A stretch of 64,000 nt of DNA from Rhodospirillales bacterium (GCA_017304945.1 JAFKLG010000076.1:1-64000), one strand, 5' to 3'; counted from the stretch's first letter, positions 25,258 to 35,393 are shown. Notes: generated by a model not told the origin, from the sequence alone. Translations and numbers: made by a program.

Positions 25258-27693
25258 TTGATCCGCATACGCGCCGCGCGGCTTCTGGCCGCCTGCCTTC
25301 TGCTGCCATTGACGTTCGGCGAAGCCGTTGCCCAGACCGGGGGATCGCAGAGCGGGGCGACGGCGCCGCGTTCCTCCCAACCCCGTTCCAGCCAGACCCG
25401 CGCCACCGCCCCCCAGCCCGCCGCGCGCGCGACGCCGGTGCGCACCGCGCCCGGCAACACGATCCAGTCCATCAAGATCGAGGGCAACGAGCGGATCGAG
25501 GGCGGCACCATCCGCTCCTACATGCTGCTGCAGCCGGGTGACCCGTTCGACCAGGACCGGATGGATCGCAGCCTGAAGACGCTGTACGCGACCGGCCTGT
25601 TCCAGGACGTGCGGTTGACGCGGGACGGCAGCACGCTCGTCGTGAAGGTGGTCGAGAACCCGATCGTCAATCGCGTCGCGTTCGAGGGCAACCACAAGCT
25701 CAGCGACGACCAGTTGCGCCCCGAAATGCAGTTGCGGCCCCGCGCGGTCTTCACCCCGGCCCAGGCCGAGGCCGACCGCCAGCGCATCCTGGATATGTAT
25801 GCTCGCAAGGGGTACTACGATGCGTCGGTGACGCCGCAGATCATCCGCCAGGCGCAGAACCGGGTGGACGTGGTCTACGAGATCAACGACGGCCCGGCGA
25901 CCCTGATCAGCCGGATTGCTTTCGTCGGCAACAAGGCGTTCTCCGAAGATCGGCTCAGCGAGGTCGTCAACAGCCGCGAGGAGCGCTGGTGGCGTTTCCT
26001 CTCCACCTCCGACCAGTATGAGCCGGAGCGGCTGAACTACGACAAGGAACTGCTGCGCCGCTTCTACCTGAAGAACGGCTATGTCGACTTCCAGATCCTC
26101 GACGCCAAATCGGAGCTGTCGCCGGATCGCAAGTCCTTCTTCCTGACCTTCACGGTCAAGGAAGGGGAGCGCTATCGCGTAGGCAAGGTCGCCATCACCT
26201 CCCAGCTCCGCCACTTGAGCGGCGACGACCTGCGCAAGGACCTGCAGTTCGACGAGGGCGACTGGTACGACGGCGACGCGGTGGGCCGCACCGCCGACCT
26301 GATCGAGGAGGATGTGCACAACCGTGGCTACGCCTTCGTCGAGGTGAAGCCGCGCGTCGACAAGAATGCGGAGAAGCGCACCGTCGACCTGACCTTCGAG
26401 GTCGGCGAAGGACCGCGCGTCTATGTCGAGCGCATCGACATCAACGGCAACACCCGCACCAAGGACAAGGTGATCCGCCGCGAGTTCCGTCTCGCCGAAG
26501 GCGACCCGTACAACGCCGAACAGGTGCGGCGCTCGCGGCAGCGGCTCACCGATCTCGGCTACTTCAACTCGGTCGATATCGACACCAATCCTGGTTCGGT
26601 GCCGGACAAGGCGATCCTCAGCACCAACGTCTCGGAGAAGGCGACCGGCGAGCTCACCCTGGGCGGCGGTTACTCGACCGACGCGGGCGCCCTGCTCGAC
26701 GTCGGCCTGTCCGAACGCAACCTGATCGGCACCGGCATCAGTGCCAGCGTCAACGGCGTGCTCGCGCAGAAGCGGAGCTCGATCTCGACCTCGGTCACCG
26801 ATCCGTACTTCCTCGACAAGAACCTGGTCGCCGGCGCCGACGTCTTCCTGATCCAGACGAACTATCTCGGCACCGAAGCCTACGACGAGCGCCGCGTCGG
26901 CTTCGCGCTCCGGCTCGGCTACGAGTTCAACGAGCATCTCCGGCAGGTCTGGAGCTACTCGCTCGTCAATCGTGACGTGTACAACATCTACAGCGGCGCC
27001 AGCTTCTACATCCTCGAACAGGCCGGCACGTCGAACCTGTCGCAGGTGAGCCAGGTGCTCACGCTCGACTACCGCGACAGCCGCATCGCCCCGCACAAGG
27101 GCTACCTGGTCGAGCTGGGCACCGACTTCGCGGGCCTGGGCGGCGACGTGAACTTCGTGCGTGCCAACATCAACGGCGCCTACTACATCCCGCTCGAGCG
27201 CATGCTGGGGAACCCGGACTGGGGCATCAAGCTGGGGGCCGGCACCGGCTATCTGTGGGAGCTGAACGACACCGACCGCATCATCGACCGGTTCTTCCTG
27301 GGTGGCGACAACCTGCGCGGCTTCCAGACCGGTGGTGCGGGCCCGCATGATGCGAGCACGGGGGATCCGCTGGGTGGTCGCTTCATCTGGACGGGCACCG
27401 CGGAACTCCGCTTCCCGCTGCCGGTCTCGGCGGATCTCGGCCTCAGCGGGCGGACCTTCGTCGACGTCGGCGGCCTGACCGAGGCGGGTTTCCCGAACAG
27501 CGCCTGCGCCAAGAATACGGGCGGCGTCTGCCCGACCATCAACGCCTCGGCCGCCCCGCGTCTCGGCGCCGGCGTCGGTGTGTCCTGGAAGACCAGCTTC
27601 GGCCTGATCAACATCGATCTGGCGCCGTTCGTCATCAAGCAATCGCAAGATCAGACGCAGATCTTCCGATTCGGTTTTGGCACGAGGTTCTAG
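25258..27693 (+). CDS. bamA: outer membrane protein assembly factor BamA
   Basis: Central Omp85 component that folds beta-barrel proteins into the outer membrane. A signal peptide (IRIRAARLLAACLLLPLTF, ending near AVAQ) and a short Gln/Ser/Ala-rich linker are followed by five POTRA domains (about 60-430) and a C-terminal barrel ending FRFGFGTRF, with the terminal Phe of BAM substrates. The best start is the rare TTG at 25258, eight bases after GAGGGGAGAC; TTG 25231 is the upstream alternative. The stop overlaps the skp GTG by one base. Confidence 0.96.
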   Translation: MIRIRAARLLAACLLLPLTFGEAVAQTGGSQSGATAPRSSQPRSSQTRATAPQPAARATPVRTAPGNTIQSIKIEGNERIEGGTIRSYMLLQPGDPFDQDRMDRSLKTLYATGLFQDVRLTRDGSTLVVKVVENPIVNRVAFEGNHKLSDDQLRPEMQLRPRAVFTPAQAEADRQRILDMYARKGYYDASVTPQIIRQAQNRVDVVYEINDGPATLISRIAFVGNKAFSEDRLSEVVNSREERWWRFLSTSDQYEPERLNYDKELLRRFYLKNGYVDFQILDAKSELSPDRKSFFLTFTVKEGERYRVGKVAITSQLRHLSGDDLRKDLQFDEGDWYDGDAVGRTADLIEEDVHNRGYAFVEVKPRVDKNAEKRTVDLTFEVGEGPRVYVERIDINGNTRTKDKVIRREFRLAEGDPYNAEQVRRSRQRLTDLGYFNSVDIDTNPGSVPDKAILSTNVSEKATGELTLGGGYSTDAGALLDVGLSERNLIGTGISASVNGVLAQKRSSISTSVTDPYFLDKNLVAGADVFLIQTNYLGTEAYDERRVGFALRLGYEFNEHLRQVWSYSLVNRDVYNIYSGASFYILEQAGTSNLSQVSQVLTLDYRDSRIAPHKGYLVELGTDFAGLGGDVNFVRANINGAYYIPLERMLGNPDWGIKLGAGTGYLWELNDTDRIIDRFFLGGDNLRGFQTGGAGPHDASTGDPLGGRFIWTGTAELRFPLPVSADLGLSGRTFVDVGGLTEAGFPNSACAKNTGGVCPTINASAAPRLGAGVGVSWKTSFGLINIDLAPFVIKQSQDQTQIFRFGFGTRF

Positions 27694-28595
27694 TGATCCA
27701 GTCTCGTCTCTCTCTCGCCGGCGCCGCGGTGGCGCTTGCCGTCGGCCTGCAGCCGCTGGCGGCCCGTGCCCAGGGCCAGTCGGAATGGTTCGTGCCCAAC
27801 CAGCAGCGCCCGGCCGCTCCGGCGCCGCGTCCCGCCCCGGCGCCTCGCCCCGCGGCTCCGGCCCCCGCGCCGGGCGCCGGCGTGGCGCCCACGATCGGCG
27901 ACGGCGGCGTGGAAGAGCCGCAGCAGCAGCAGGTACAGGTGCAGCTCCCGCCCGCGCCGGACGTGCCGCAACTGCCGAAGGGCCAGGCGACCCCCGCCGC
28001 GGTGATCGGCATCCTGTCGGTGCCCGACGTGCTGCGGATCTCCACCGCCTATCAGCAGGCGGACAAGGAGCTGGGCGCTCGCCGGCAGAAGCTGAACGAG
28101 GACGCGCAGAAGGAGCAGATCGCGCTGCGTGACCTCGGCCAGGCGCTCGGCAACGACCGCGCCAAGATGACGCCCGAGCAGATCCGCAACAAGGAGCGGG
28201 AGCTGCAGGATCGGATCTCCGAGTCCCGCCGCAAGTTCGGTGAGCGGAACCGGATCATCCAGGAAGCCGGCCAATACGTGATGGCGCAGATCGACCGCAC
28301 GCTGGAGCAGGTGGCGCAGGTCGTCGCGGCCTCGCGCGGCGTGAACCTGGTGCTGAACCGCGCGCAGATCCTGGGCACCACGGCCGATTTCGACCTCACC
28401 CCGCAAGTGGCCGAGGTGCTCAACAAGGTGCTGCCGAGCGTGTTGATCCCACCCGATGGGGTTTCGGCGGTGACGTTCGGGGTGCAACAGCACGGCGGCA
28501 CGCCGCCGGCCGGCGCCAACGCCACGCCGACGCCGCCGACCCCGCCCGCCAAGCCGCCGGCCGCTGCCGCTCCGGCCGCGCAGCCGAAGCGCTGA
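27693..28595 (+). CDS. skp: OmpH/Skp family periplasmic chaperone, long form
   Basis: Skp-type holdase that carries unfolded outer-membrane proteins to BAM. A signal peptide ends near AARAQ. The helical Skp core (about 105-250) includes [16 protein letters not shown] and the charged coiled coil [18 protein letters not shown]. At 300 residues it is much longer than E. coli Skp because of Pro/Ala-rich stretches before the core (about 35-100) and after it (about 270-300). The GTG start overlaps the bamA stop by one base, so the two are coupled. Confidence 0.88.
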   Translation: MIQSRLSLAGAAVALAVGLQPLAARAQGQSEWFVPNQQRPAAPAPRPAPAPRPAAPAPAPGAGVAPTIGDGGVEEPQQQQVQVQLPPAPDVPQLPKGQATPAAVIGILSVPDVLRISTAYQQADKELGARRQKLNEDAQKEQIALRDLGQALGNDRAKMTPEQIRNKERELQDRISESRRKFGERNRIIQEAGQYVMAQIDRTLEQVAQVVAASRGVNLVLNRAQILGTTADFDLTPQVAEVLNKVLPSVLIPPDGVSAVTFGVQQHGGTPPAGANATPTPPTPPAKPPAAAAPAAQPKR

Positions 28596-28611
28596 CCACC
28601 GCGGAGGGCGT

Positions 28612-29715
28612 ATGGAGCATCCAGCCGCGCAGCAGGCCGGTGCCGGCGATCCGCGCTTCTTCGAGCGCAGCGGGCCCTTCAGCGTCGCGGCCGTCGCCGA
28701 GGCGGCGGAGGGCGAGGCGCCCCCGCGCCGCTTGATGCTGCGCGGCGTTGCGCCGCTGCAGATCGCGCAGCCGGACGAGGTGAGCTTCCTCGACAACCGC
28801 AAATACGCGGATGCGCTGGACAAGACGGCGGCCGGCGCCGTGCTGGTGCATCCCGACATGGCCGCGCGGGTGCCGGCGACGGCGGTCGCGATCGTCACCG
28901 ACGAGCCCTACGCCGCCTGGGCCCGCGTCTGTGCCCTGTTCCATCCGTTGCCGCCGGTGCGGGCCGGCATCCATCCGGCCGCCGTGGTGGATGCCGCGGC
29001 GATCATCCATCCCACGGCGGAGATCGGCCCGCTGGCGGTGATCGGCGCCCGCGCGGAGATCGGCCCGCGCTGCCGGATCGGCGCGCACGCGGTCATCGGC
29101 GAGGGCGTGGTGATGGGCGCGGATTGCCGCATCGGAGCACACGTCACGCTGACGCATGCGATATTGGGCGACCGGGTCGCTATCTATCCGGGCGCCCGCG
29201 TCGGCCAGGACGGGTTCGGCTTCGCCATCACCGCGGCGGGATTCCGCTCGGTTCCGCAGCTCGGGCGGGTGTTGCTCGAGAGCGACGTGGAGATCGGGGC
29301 GAACACCACGATCGACCGCGGCTCGCTCCACGATACGGTGATCGGAGCGGGCTCGCGCCTCGACAACCTGGTGCAGATCGGGCACAACGTCCGTCTCGGG
29401 CGCGGCTGCGTCATCGTCTCGCAGGCGGGCATTTCGGGCTCCACGACGCTCGGTGATCACGTCATGCTCGGCGGACAAGCCGGGTTGACCGGCCATCTGC
29501 AAATTGGCCGCGGCGCCAAGATCGGCGCCCAGGCTGGGGTGATGGCCGACGTGCCCGCGGGCGCCGAAGTGGTGGGCAGCCCGGCGCAGCCGGTGCGGGC
29601 CTTCTTCCGCGAAGTGGCCGCGCTGCGTCGGCTGGTGCGGGACCGGGGCAAGGCACGCACCCGGGACGCGACCGGCGGCGACCGGGACGGGACGACAGGA
29701 ACGGATACGGACTGA
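28612..29715 (+). CDS. lpxD: UDP-3-O-(3-hydroxyacyl)glucosamine N-acyltransferase
   Basis: Third step of lipid A synthesis. The N-terminal uridine-binding domain (about 1-110, [15 protein letters not shown]) precedes a left-handed parallel beta-helix of hexapeptide repeats (about 115-320). The catalytic histidine is H258 in [10 protein letters not shown], aligned with H239 of the E. coli enzyme. A C-terminal helical extension ends in Arg/Asp/Thr-rich sequence. 367 residues; follows skp by 16 bp and precedes fabZ. Confidence 0.96.
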   Translation: MEHPAAQQAGAGDPRFFERSGPFSVAAVAEAAEGEAPPRRLMLRGVAPLQIAQPDEVSFLDNRKYADALDKTAAGAVLVHPDMAARVPATAVAIVTDEPYAAWARVCALFHPLPPVRAGIHPAAVVDAAAIIHPTAEIGPLAVIGARAEIGPRCRIGAHAVIGEGVVMGADCRIGAHVTLTHAILGDRVAIYPGARVGQDGFGFAITAAGFRSVPQLGRVLLESDVEIGANTTIDRGSLHDTVIGAGSRLDNLVQIGHNVRLGRGCVIVSQAGISGSTTLGDHVMLGGQAGLTGHLQIGRGAKIGAQAGVMADVPAGAEVVGSPAQPVRAFFREVAALRRLVRDRGKARTRDATGGDRDGTTGTDTD

Positions 29716-29720
29716 GCGTG

Positions 29721-30242
29721 ATGGACGGCGCCACACCGCAGCAGGCAGCGGTTCCTGCAGCCCAGAACCCCCAGAACTCCGGCGAGACGATCGACGTGGT
29801 CGATATCCTGCGCGTGATGCAGGCGATCCCGCATCGTTACCCGTTCCTGCTGATCGACCGCGTGGTCGAGGTGGTGCGGAACGTCTCCGCGATCGGCATC
29901 AAGAACGTCTCGGTCAACGAGTCCTTCTTCGCCGGGCATTTCCCCAATCACCCGGTGATGCCGGGCGTGCTGATCATCGAGAGCATGGCGCAGACCGCGG
30001 CCGTGCTGGTGGTGGAGACGCTGGGCCCCGAGGCGGCCGGCAAGGTGGTCTATTTCATGTCGATCGAGGGCGCGAAGTTCCGCCGCCCCGTGGTGCCGGG
30101 CGATCAGCTCCGCATCCACGTCGCGAAGGAGCGCAACCGCGGCAATGTCTGGAAATTCCATGCCGTGGCGCGGGTGGACGGCGTGTCGGTGGCCGAGGCG
30201 ACCTACGCCGCGATGATCATGGATCGGGCTGCGCCGGTGTAA
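29721..30242 (+). CDS. fabZ: 3-hydroxyacyl-ACP dehydratase FabZ
   Basis: Hot-dog-fold dehydratase of fatty acid elongation. The active-site histidine H73 lies in FAGHFPNHPVMPG and glutamate E87 in VLIIESMAQ. The core begins at ILRVMQAIPHRYPFLLIDRV; about 25 Gln/Ala/Pro-rich residues precede it. ATG 29721 directly follows a GTG at 29718 that could serve instead. Lies between lpxD and lpxA as usual, but a 174-bp gap separates it from lpxA. Confidence 0.96.
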   Translation: MDGATPQQAAVPAAQNPQNSGETIDVVDILRVMQAIPHRYPFLLIDRVVEVVRNVSAIGIKNVSVNESFFAGHFPNHPVMPGVLIIESMAQTAAVLVVETLGPEAAGKVVYFMSIEGAKFRRPVVPGDQLRIHVAKERNRGNVWKFHAVARVDGVSVAEATYAAMIMDRAAPV

Positions 30243-30297
30243 TTGCGGCGTCTGCCGTAAAGCCGCCAAAATTCTAGTCGAAACAAGGCGTTACACG

Positions 30298-30316
30298 CGG
30301 ATGTCGGATACATCCG
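30298..30316. promoter_or_regulatory. inverted repeat in the fabZ-lpxA gap
   Basis: CGGATGT-N5-ACATCCG, a perfect 7-bp-arm repeat in an A+T-richer gap of 174 bp. It could be a weak fabZ terminator or an operator for lpxA. Confidence 0.3.
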
Positions 30317-30416
30317 GCAATAATGATTGAGTTGGTGGGCCTCTGAGCCGCGCCTAGCCTGCCGTCGCCGGTCCGTTTGCCGGTATCCTGTTACCTTGTC
30401 CGACGGAACACGTTGC

Positions 30417-31241
30417 ATGGATGCTCTGCCTGAAACGATCGTGCCACGGACCGTGGGGGTGACCATTCACCCCACGGCCATCGTGCAGCCGGGCGCGGAG
30501 CTGGGACGCGACGTGTTCATCGGCCCGTTCTGCGCGATCGGCCCCGACGTGGTGATCGAGGACGGTGCGCGGCTCGTCTCCCACGTGGTGGTGGACGGGC
30601 ACACGCGCATCGGCGCCGGCGTCGAGCTGTTCCCATTCTGCACGGTCGGGCTCGCGCCGCAGGACCTGAAATACAAGGGCGAGCCGACCCGCTGCGAGAT
30701 CGGCGCCCGCACGCAGATCCGCGAGCACTGCACGATCCATCGCGGTACCGCCACCGGCATCGGCACGACCCGGGTCGGCGCGGACTGCCTGATCATGGCC
30801 GTCGCGCATGTCGCGCATGACTGCCAGTTGGGCAACCACGTGATCGTGGCGAACAACGCGGTGATGGGCGGCCATGTGCAGATCGCCGATCACGCGGTGA
30901 TCGGTGGCGCCGCGGCGATCCACCAGTTCGTGCGGATCGGCCGTGCGGCGATGATCGGCGGCGTCTCGGGCGTCGAGGCCGACGTGATCCCGTTCGGCAG
31001 CGTGATCGGCAACCGCGCCCGCCTCGCCGGGCTGAACGTGATCGGCCTCAAGCGCCGCGGCTTCGACAAGGCGCAGATCCAGCGGCTGCATGGTTTCTTC
31101 CGCGCCCTGTTCCGCGATGAGGGCGTGTTCGCCCAGCGCCTCGCGGAGACGCGCCGCCACTACGCCGACGACACGCTGGTCGCGGAGATCCTGGCGTTCA
31201 TCGACGCCCCGAGTCATCGCGGACTGATCCGCGCGGAGTAG
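30417..31241 (+). CDS. lpxA: UDP-N-acetylglucosamine O-acyltransferase
   Basis: First acyltransferase of lipid A synthesis. Hexapeptide-repeat beta-helix (about 15-195) followed by a helical C-terminal domain with LKRRGFDKAQIQRLHGFFRA. The catalytic histidine H134 sits in AVAHVAHDCQLGNHV, equivalent to H125 of E. coli. ATG 30417 opens directly onto the core; upstream in-frame codons are intergenic. The usual downstream partners lpxI and lpxB are not in the window. Confidence 0.96.
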   Translation: MDALPETIVPRTVGVTIHPTAIVQPGAELGRDVFIGPFCAIGPDVVIEDGARLVSHVVVDGHTRIGAGVELFPFCTVGLAPQDLKYKGEPTRCEIGARTQIREHCTIHRGTATGIGTTRVGADCLIMAVAHVAHDCQLGNHVIVANNAVMGGHVQIADHAVIGGAAAIHQFVRIGRAAMIGGVSGVEADVIPFGSVIGNRARLAGLNVIGLKRRGFDKAQIQRLHGFFRALFRDEGVFAQRLAETRRHYADDTLVAEILAFIDAPSHRGLIRAE

Positions 31242-31464
31242 CGTCGGTCGAGCGTGCGCGGCCCACCGGCTGCGCACCGGCGTCGCTGCCTGGCCCGGCG
31301 CGGGCCGGCCTTGCTCGCCAGCGTCTCGCATCCCCGCCGCCCCCGTGTGCCGCGCGCATGTGCCATGTGGCGCGCGTTTGCGGCGATGAGCCGGTACGCC
31401 ATCTGACGCAGTCCAGCCCCCGCGGCTTTCGGTTGCTCCGACACGGCGCGGCGTGGCAGGAACC

Positions 31465-32460
31465 ATGCACACGAATACTAGAGGATTCCCGCGCGTGCTG
31501 ACGCGACGCCTGCTGCTTGCCGCCACTCCCGTCACCGCTCTCGCGGCCTCCCGCGCCGATGCGGCCGACAGTTTCCAGGGCTTCCTCGCCAGCGTGCGCG
31601 CGGATGCGCGGCGTGCCGGAATCTCGTCGGCGACGCTCGACGCCGCCTTCGCGGGCGTGGCGCCCAACCAGAAGGTGCTGGAGCGCGACCGCAAGCAGCC
31701 CGAGTTCACCATGACCTGGGCGCGCTACCGCACCCTGTTGCTGACGGACCAGCGGATCGCCAATGGCCGCGCGGCGGTCGCCGCCAACCGTCCGCTGCTG
31801 GAGCGTGTGCAGGAACGCTTCGCGGTGGCGCCGGGGGTGATCACCGGCATCTGGGGCCTCGAATCGAGTTTCGGCACCACCACCGGCGATTTCCGCGTCG
31901 TCGAGGCTCTGGCGACCCTCGGCTGGGAAGGCCGTCGCGCCAGCTTCTTCCGTGGCGAGCTGATGGCCGCGCTGAAGATCCTCAATGCCGGCGACATTTC
32001 GCCCGCGCGCATGACCGGCTCCTATGCCGGGGCGATGGGCCAGCCACAGTTCATGCCCACCAGCTATCTCCGCTACGCCGTCGACTTCGAGGGCAACGGC
32101 CGCCGCGATATCTGGACCAGCCGGCCCGACGTGCTGGGCTCGATCGCCAACTACCTGGCGAAATCCGGCTGGCGTCCCGGTGAGAGCTGGGGCCAGCAGG
32201 TCACCGTTCCGCCGGGATTCGACCCGCAATGGGCCGGCCGCGACAACAAGAAGCCGCTGGCGGATTGGGCGCGGGAAGGCATCCGGCCCGCCTATGGCCC
32301 CTGGCGCGGCACCGCGCAGACGCCGGCCGCGGTGGTGATGCCGGATGGCGCGCAGGGCGAGGCGTTCGTCGTGTTTGCCAATTTCGGAGCGATCCGGCGC
32401 TACAACCCCTCGGACTACTACGCCTTGTTGGTCGGGCTGCTGGGTGACGCGATCACCTGA
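31465..32460 (+). CDS. lytic murein transglycosylase (MltB-like, GH103)
   Basis: Cleaves peptidoglycan glycan strands to 1,6-anhydro products. A twin-arginine-like leader (TRRLLLAATPVTALAA) precedes the MltB-type SLT domain. The catalytic glutamate is in GIWGLESSFGTTTG, and AGAMGQPQFMPTSYLRYAVD with GNGRRDIW is diagnostic for the family. 331 residues from ATG 31465, which follows GGCAGGAA; GTG 31453 is an alternative. It sits two bases before the RlpA-like lipoprotein gene, another transglycosylase-related protein. Confidence 0.92.
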   Translation: MHTNTRGFPRVLTRRLLLAATPVTALAASRADAADSFQGFLASVRADARRAGISSATLDAAFAGVAPNQKVLERDRKQPEFTMTWARYRTLLLTDQRIANGRAAVAANRPLLERVQERFAVAPGVITGIWGLESSFGTTTGDFRVVEALATLGWEGRRASFFRGELMAALKILNAGDISPARMTGSYAGAMGQPQFMPTSYLRYAVDFEGNGRRDIWTSRPDVLGSIANYLAKSGWRPGESWGQQVTVPPGFDPQWAGRDNKKPLADWAREGIRPAYGPWRGTAQTPAAVVMPDGAQGEAFVVFANFGAIRRYNPSDYYALLVGLLGDAIT

Positions 32461-32461
32461 G

Positions 32462-33358
32462 ATGCGCGCGTCTCTCGCTGCGACCTCGCTCCCCCTGCTG
32501 GCCCTCGCATTCCTGTTCGGATGCGCCAAGCCCGGGCCGGCGCCGAACCCTCACTACGTCGTCGGCTCGCCCTACAAGGCGAGCGGGGTCTGGTATTATC
32601 CGGCCGAACGCGCGGAACTGGTGGAGACCGGCCTGGCCGCGGTCCTGCCGCCCAACCGCCCCGCGCTGACCACCAACGGCGAAGTCTACGACCCGGCCGC
32701 GATGGCCGCGGCCCATCCGACGCTGCAATTGCCGGCGATCGCGCGGATCACCGACCTCGAGACCGGGCGGGCCGTCGTCGTGCGCATCAACGACCGCGGC
32801 ACCGGCGATCCGCATCGGCTGGTCGAGGTGACACCCCGCGTCGCCATGCTGCTGGGCATGCGGCAAGACCAGCCGGCCCAGGTCCGGCTCGAGCTGCTCG
32901 GGGCCGAGAGCCGCGCCGCGGTGGATGGCCTTGCCGGCGCGCCGTCCTTGCCGGTGAGCGCCGCGCCGCGCGGCGCGGTGCAGCAGGCCAACCTGCCGCC
33001 GCCGCCCGGCATGCGGGAAGCAGGCGGCCGCGTCGCCCGCACTGCGGTGGTGGCCACCGCCGCGGATCCGACCGCTGCGCCGCCACCCGTCACCCGCCTC
33101 CCTGAACAGGTGACGCAGGGACCCGTGCAGACCGGACGTTTGTGGGTGCGACTCGACACCTTCACGGACTACCAATACGCGGCGATCCAGCGCGCGAAGC
33201 TGATCGGCCTGCGGCCGACCATCGTGTCGTCCCGTAACGGCCGGATGCGCGAGTTCCGCGTGCAGATCGGCCCGCTCGCCAGCGTGCCGGAAGCCGATGC
33301 TGCGCTCGACCAGGCGCTCGCGGTCGGCATTCCGGATGCCCGAATCGTGGTCGAATAG
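32462..33358 (+). CDS. RlpA-like septal lipoprotein with SPOR domain
   Basis: Outer-membrane lipoprotein. Lipobox FLFGC with C21 as the lipidation site. A double-psi beta-barrel follows (about 35-165, with GEVYDPAAMAAAHPTLQLP and VVRINDRGTG), matching RlpA enzymes and regulators that act on denuded glycans. A Pro/Ala linker leads to a C-terminal SPOR-like domain (about 220-298, GRLWVRLDTFTDYQYA). 298 residues. Forms a cell-wall cluster with the transglycosylase upstream and the D,D-carboxypeptidase 12 bp downstream. Confidence 0.86.
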   Translation: MRASLAATSLPLLALAFLFGCAKPGPAPNPHYVVGSPYKASGVWYYPAERAELVETGLAAVLPPNRPALTTNGEVYDPAAMAAAHPTLQLPAIARITDLETGRAVVVRINDRGTGDPHRLVEVTPRVAMLLGMRQDQPAQVRLELLGAESRAAVDGLAGAPSLPVSAAPRGAVQQANLPPPPGMREAGGRVARTAVVATAADPTAAPPPVTRLPEQVTQGPVQTGRLWVRLDTFTDYQYAAIQRAKLIGLRPTIVSSRNGRMREFRVQIGPLASVPEADAALDQALAVGIPDARIVVE

Positions 33359-33370
33359 GAGCCTGATCCG

Positions 33371-34600
33371 ATGCTGACCCGTCGCCTCGCCCTGTTGGGG
33401 ACCACTGCCTGCCTCGCCGCCATGCCGGCGCTGGGACAGACGCGCCGGCCGCCGGCTGGCGCCCCCGCGCGCGCCGGCGCGCATGGCCGCAGCAAGGACG
33501 CGGCGCAGCCCACCGGCACGCCGGCCGACACGCCGCTGGGGCCGATCGATACCGTCGCCAAATGGGCCTACGCGCAGGACTTCGCGACCGGCGTGACGCT
33601 GCTCGATAAGAACGCGGACGAGGAAATGCCGCCCTCGTCCATGACCAAGCTGATGACGATCTACATCGTCTATGAGCGGCTCAAGAGCGGGCGCCTGCGG
33701 CTCGATGACGACTTGCCGGTCTCCGAACGCGCGTGGCGCATGGGCGGGTCGAAGATGTTCGTGCAGGTCGGCACGCAGGTGAAGGTCGAGGACCTGATCC
33801 GCGGCATGATCGTGCAGTCGGGCAATGACGCCAGCGTCGTTCTGGCGGAAGCGATCGCCGGATCCGAAGAACAGTTCGTCGAACTCATGAACCAAACCGC
33901 CAAGCAGCTCGGTTTGACCCACAGCTACTTCAAGAACTGCACCGGATGGCCTGATCCGGAGCATCATATGAGCTGCAGGGACATTGCGACGCTGGCGAGC
34001 AGGATCATCAAGGATTTCCCCGAGTATTATCATTACGACTCGGAGAAGACGTTCAAGTATAACGGGATCGAGCAGGGCAACCGCAATCCGATGGTGCAGA
34101 AGGGCACCGCGGACGGGCTGAAGACCGGTCATACGGAGGCAGGCGGCTACGGACTCGTCGTCAGTTCGCTGCGCAACGGGCGGCGCGTCATCTTGGTGCT
34201 GAACGGCATGAACACGATGCGCGAACGGGCCGAGGAATCGGAGCGCCTGATGGACTGGTGCTTCGCCAATTTCGAGGACGTGACCCTGTTCGCCGCCGGC
34301 GACGTGGTGGAGAACGTCAAGGTCTGGCTGGGCACGCAGCCGACGGTGCCGCTGGTGGGCGGGCGCGACCTGGTCGTGACCATGCCGCGCAACTGGCGGA
34401 AGAATGCCTCGATCAAGGTGACCTACGACACGCCGATCCGCGCGCCGGTCGCCAAGGGCGACACGCTGGGCAAGCTGACGGTCAGCGGGCAGGGCGTGCC
34501 GTCCATGGACGTGCCGCTGCTGGCGGGCGCCGACGTGCCCAAGCTGGGCCTGCCCGGCCGCGCCATGGCAGTGCTGTCGCACTACGTCACCGGAAGCTGA
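33371..34600 (+). CDS. D-alanyl-D-alanine carboxypeptidase (PBP5/6 class)
   Basis: Low-molecular-mass penicillin-binding protein that trims the terminal D-Ala of peptidoglycan stem peptides. Signal peptide LTRRLALLGTTACLAAMPA. The three active-site motifs are present: SxxK as SMTK (S90, K93), SxN in QSGNDAS, and KTG in GLKTGHTEAGG. A C-terminal beta-rich PBP5-C domain follows (about 300-395). 409 residues. tmk follows seven bases later in the same direction. Confidence 0.94.
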   Translation: MLTRRLALLGTTACLAAMPALGQTRRPPAGAPARAGAHGRSKDAAQPTGTPADTPLGPIDTVAKWAYAQDFATGVTLLDKNADEEMPPSSMTKLMTIYIVYERLKSGRLRLDDDLPVSERAWRMGGSKMFVQVGTQVKVEDLIRGMIVQSGNDASVVLAEAIAGSEEQFVELMNQTAKQLGLTHSYFKNCTGWPDPEHHMSCRDIATLASRIIKDFPEYYHYDSEKTFKYNGIEQGNRNPMVQKGTADGLKTGHTEAGGYGLVVSSLRNGRRVILVLNGMNTMRERAEESERLMDWCFANFEDVTLFAAGDVVENVKVWLGTQPTVPLVGGRDLVVTMPRNWRKNASIKVTYDTPIRAPVAKGDTLGKLTVSGQGVPSMDVPLLAGADVPKLGLPGRAMAVLSHYVTGS

Positions 34601-34607
34601 GTCGCCC

Positions 34608-35231
34608 GTGACCGCGCGCGGCCGCTTCATCACGCTGGAAGGCGGGGAGGGGAGCGGCAAGTCCACCCAGGCGCGCCTGCTCGCCGAGGCGCTGGGCGCC
34701 GCCGGCCGCCCAGTGCTGCTGACCCGCGAGCCGGGCGGCGCGCCGGGCGCGGAGCGGCTGCGCTCCCTGCTGCTGGAGGGGGGGGTGGACTGGGCGCCCC
34801 TTGCGGAGACCCTGCTGCACTTTGCCGCCCGCGCCGAACATGTGGCGAAGACGATCCGCCCGGCGCTGGAGGCGGGGATGTGGGTGGTGTGCGACCGCTT
34901 CGCCGATTCCACCATGGCGTATCAGGGCTATGGCCAGTCCGCCGACCGCGCGGCGATCGCGACGCTGACCGGCCTGGTGGGGCTGGTGCCGGACCTGACC
35001 CTGGTGCTGGAGGTGCCGGAGGAGATCGCGGCCGCGCGGGTGCGCGTGCGCGGACTCGCGGCCGACCGCTACGACCGGCTGGGTCCGGAGTTCCACCGGC
35101 GGGTGGCGGCGGGCTTCCGCGCCATCGCGGCCGCCGCACCGGACCGCTGCGTGGTGGTGGACGGCAGTGATACGCCGGAGACGGTCCACGCGGCGCTGAT
35201 GGCCATCATCGGGCGGCGCTGGCCCGACTGA
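34608..35231 (+). CDS. tmk: thymidylate kinase
   Basis: Phosphorylates dTMP to dTDP. P-loop GGEGSGKST at 11-19, the DR(F/Y) motif in CDRFADSTMAYQG, and a LID region with Arg residues (RVRVRGLAADRYD). 207 residues from a GTG start. In many proteobacteria holB follows tmk; here the next gene is unrelated. Confidence 0.95.
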   Translation: MTARGRFITLEGGEGSGKSTQARLLAEALGAAGRPVLLTREPGGAPGAERLRSLLLEGGVDWAPLAETLLHFAARAEHVAKTIRPALEAGMWVVCDRFADSTMAYQGYGQSADRAAIATLTGLVGLVPDLTLVLEVPEEIAAARVRVRGLAADRYDRLGPEFHRRVAAGFRAIAAAAPDRCVVVDGSDTPETVHAALMAIIGRRWPD

Positions 35232-35393
35232 TCCCCCGACCAGCCGATCCACGCGGCGGCGCTGCGCTCGGCGGGCGGCCACGCCCCACATCGACGGCTT
35301 GCATGCGGCTCCGATGCTCGCCTGAACCGCGCCCCCGAGCGCCTGGGTCGGTGTCGCCGGACCGTGCCGACGCATCGTCTCCGGACATCGTTG

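Noticed and set aside
25153..27648. Leftward open frame of about 830 codons antisense to bamA
   Set aside because: Val/Asp/Ala-rich composition without family features, exactly opposite a firm bamA; an antisense artefact.
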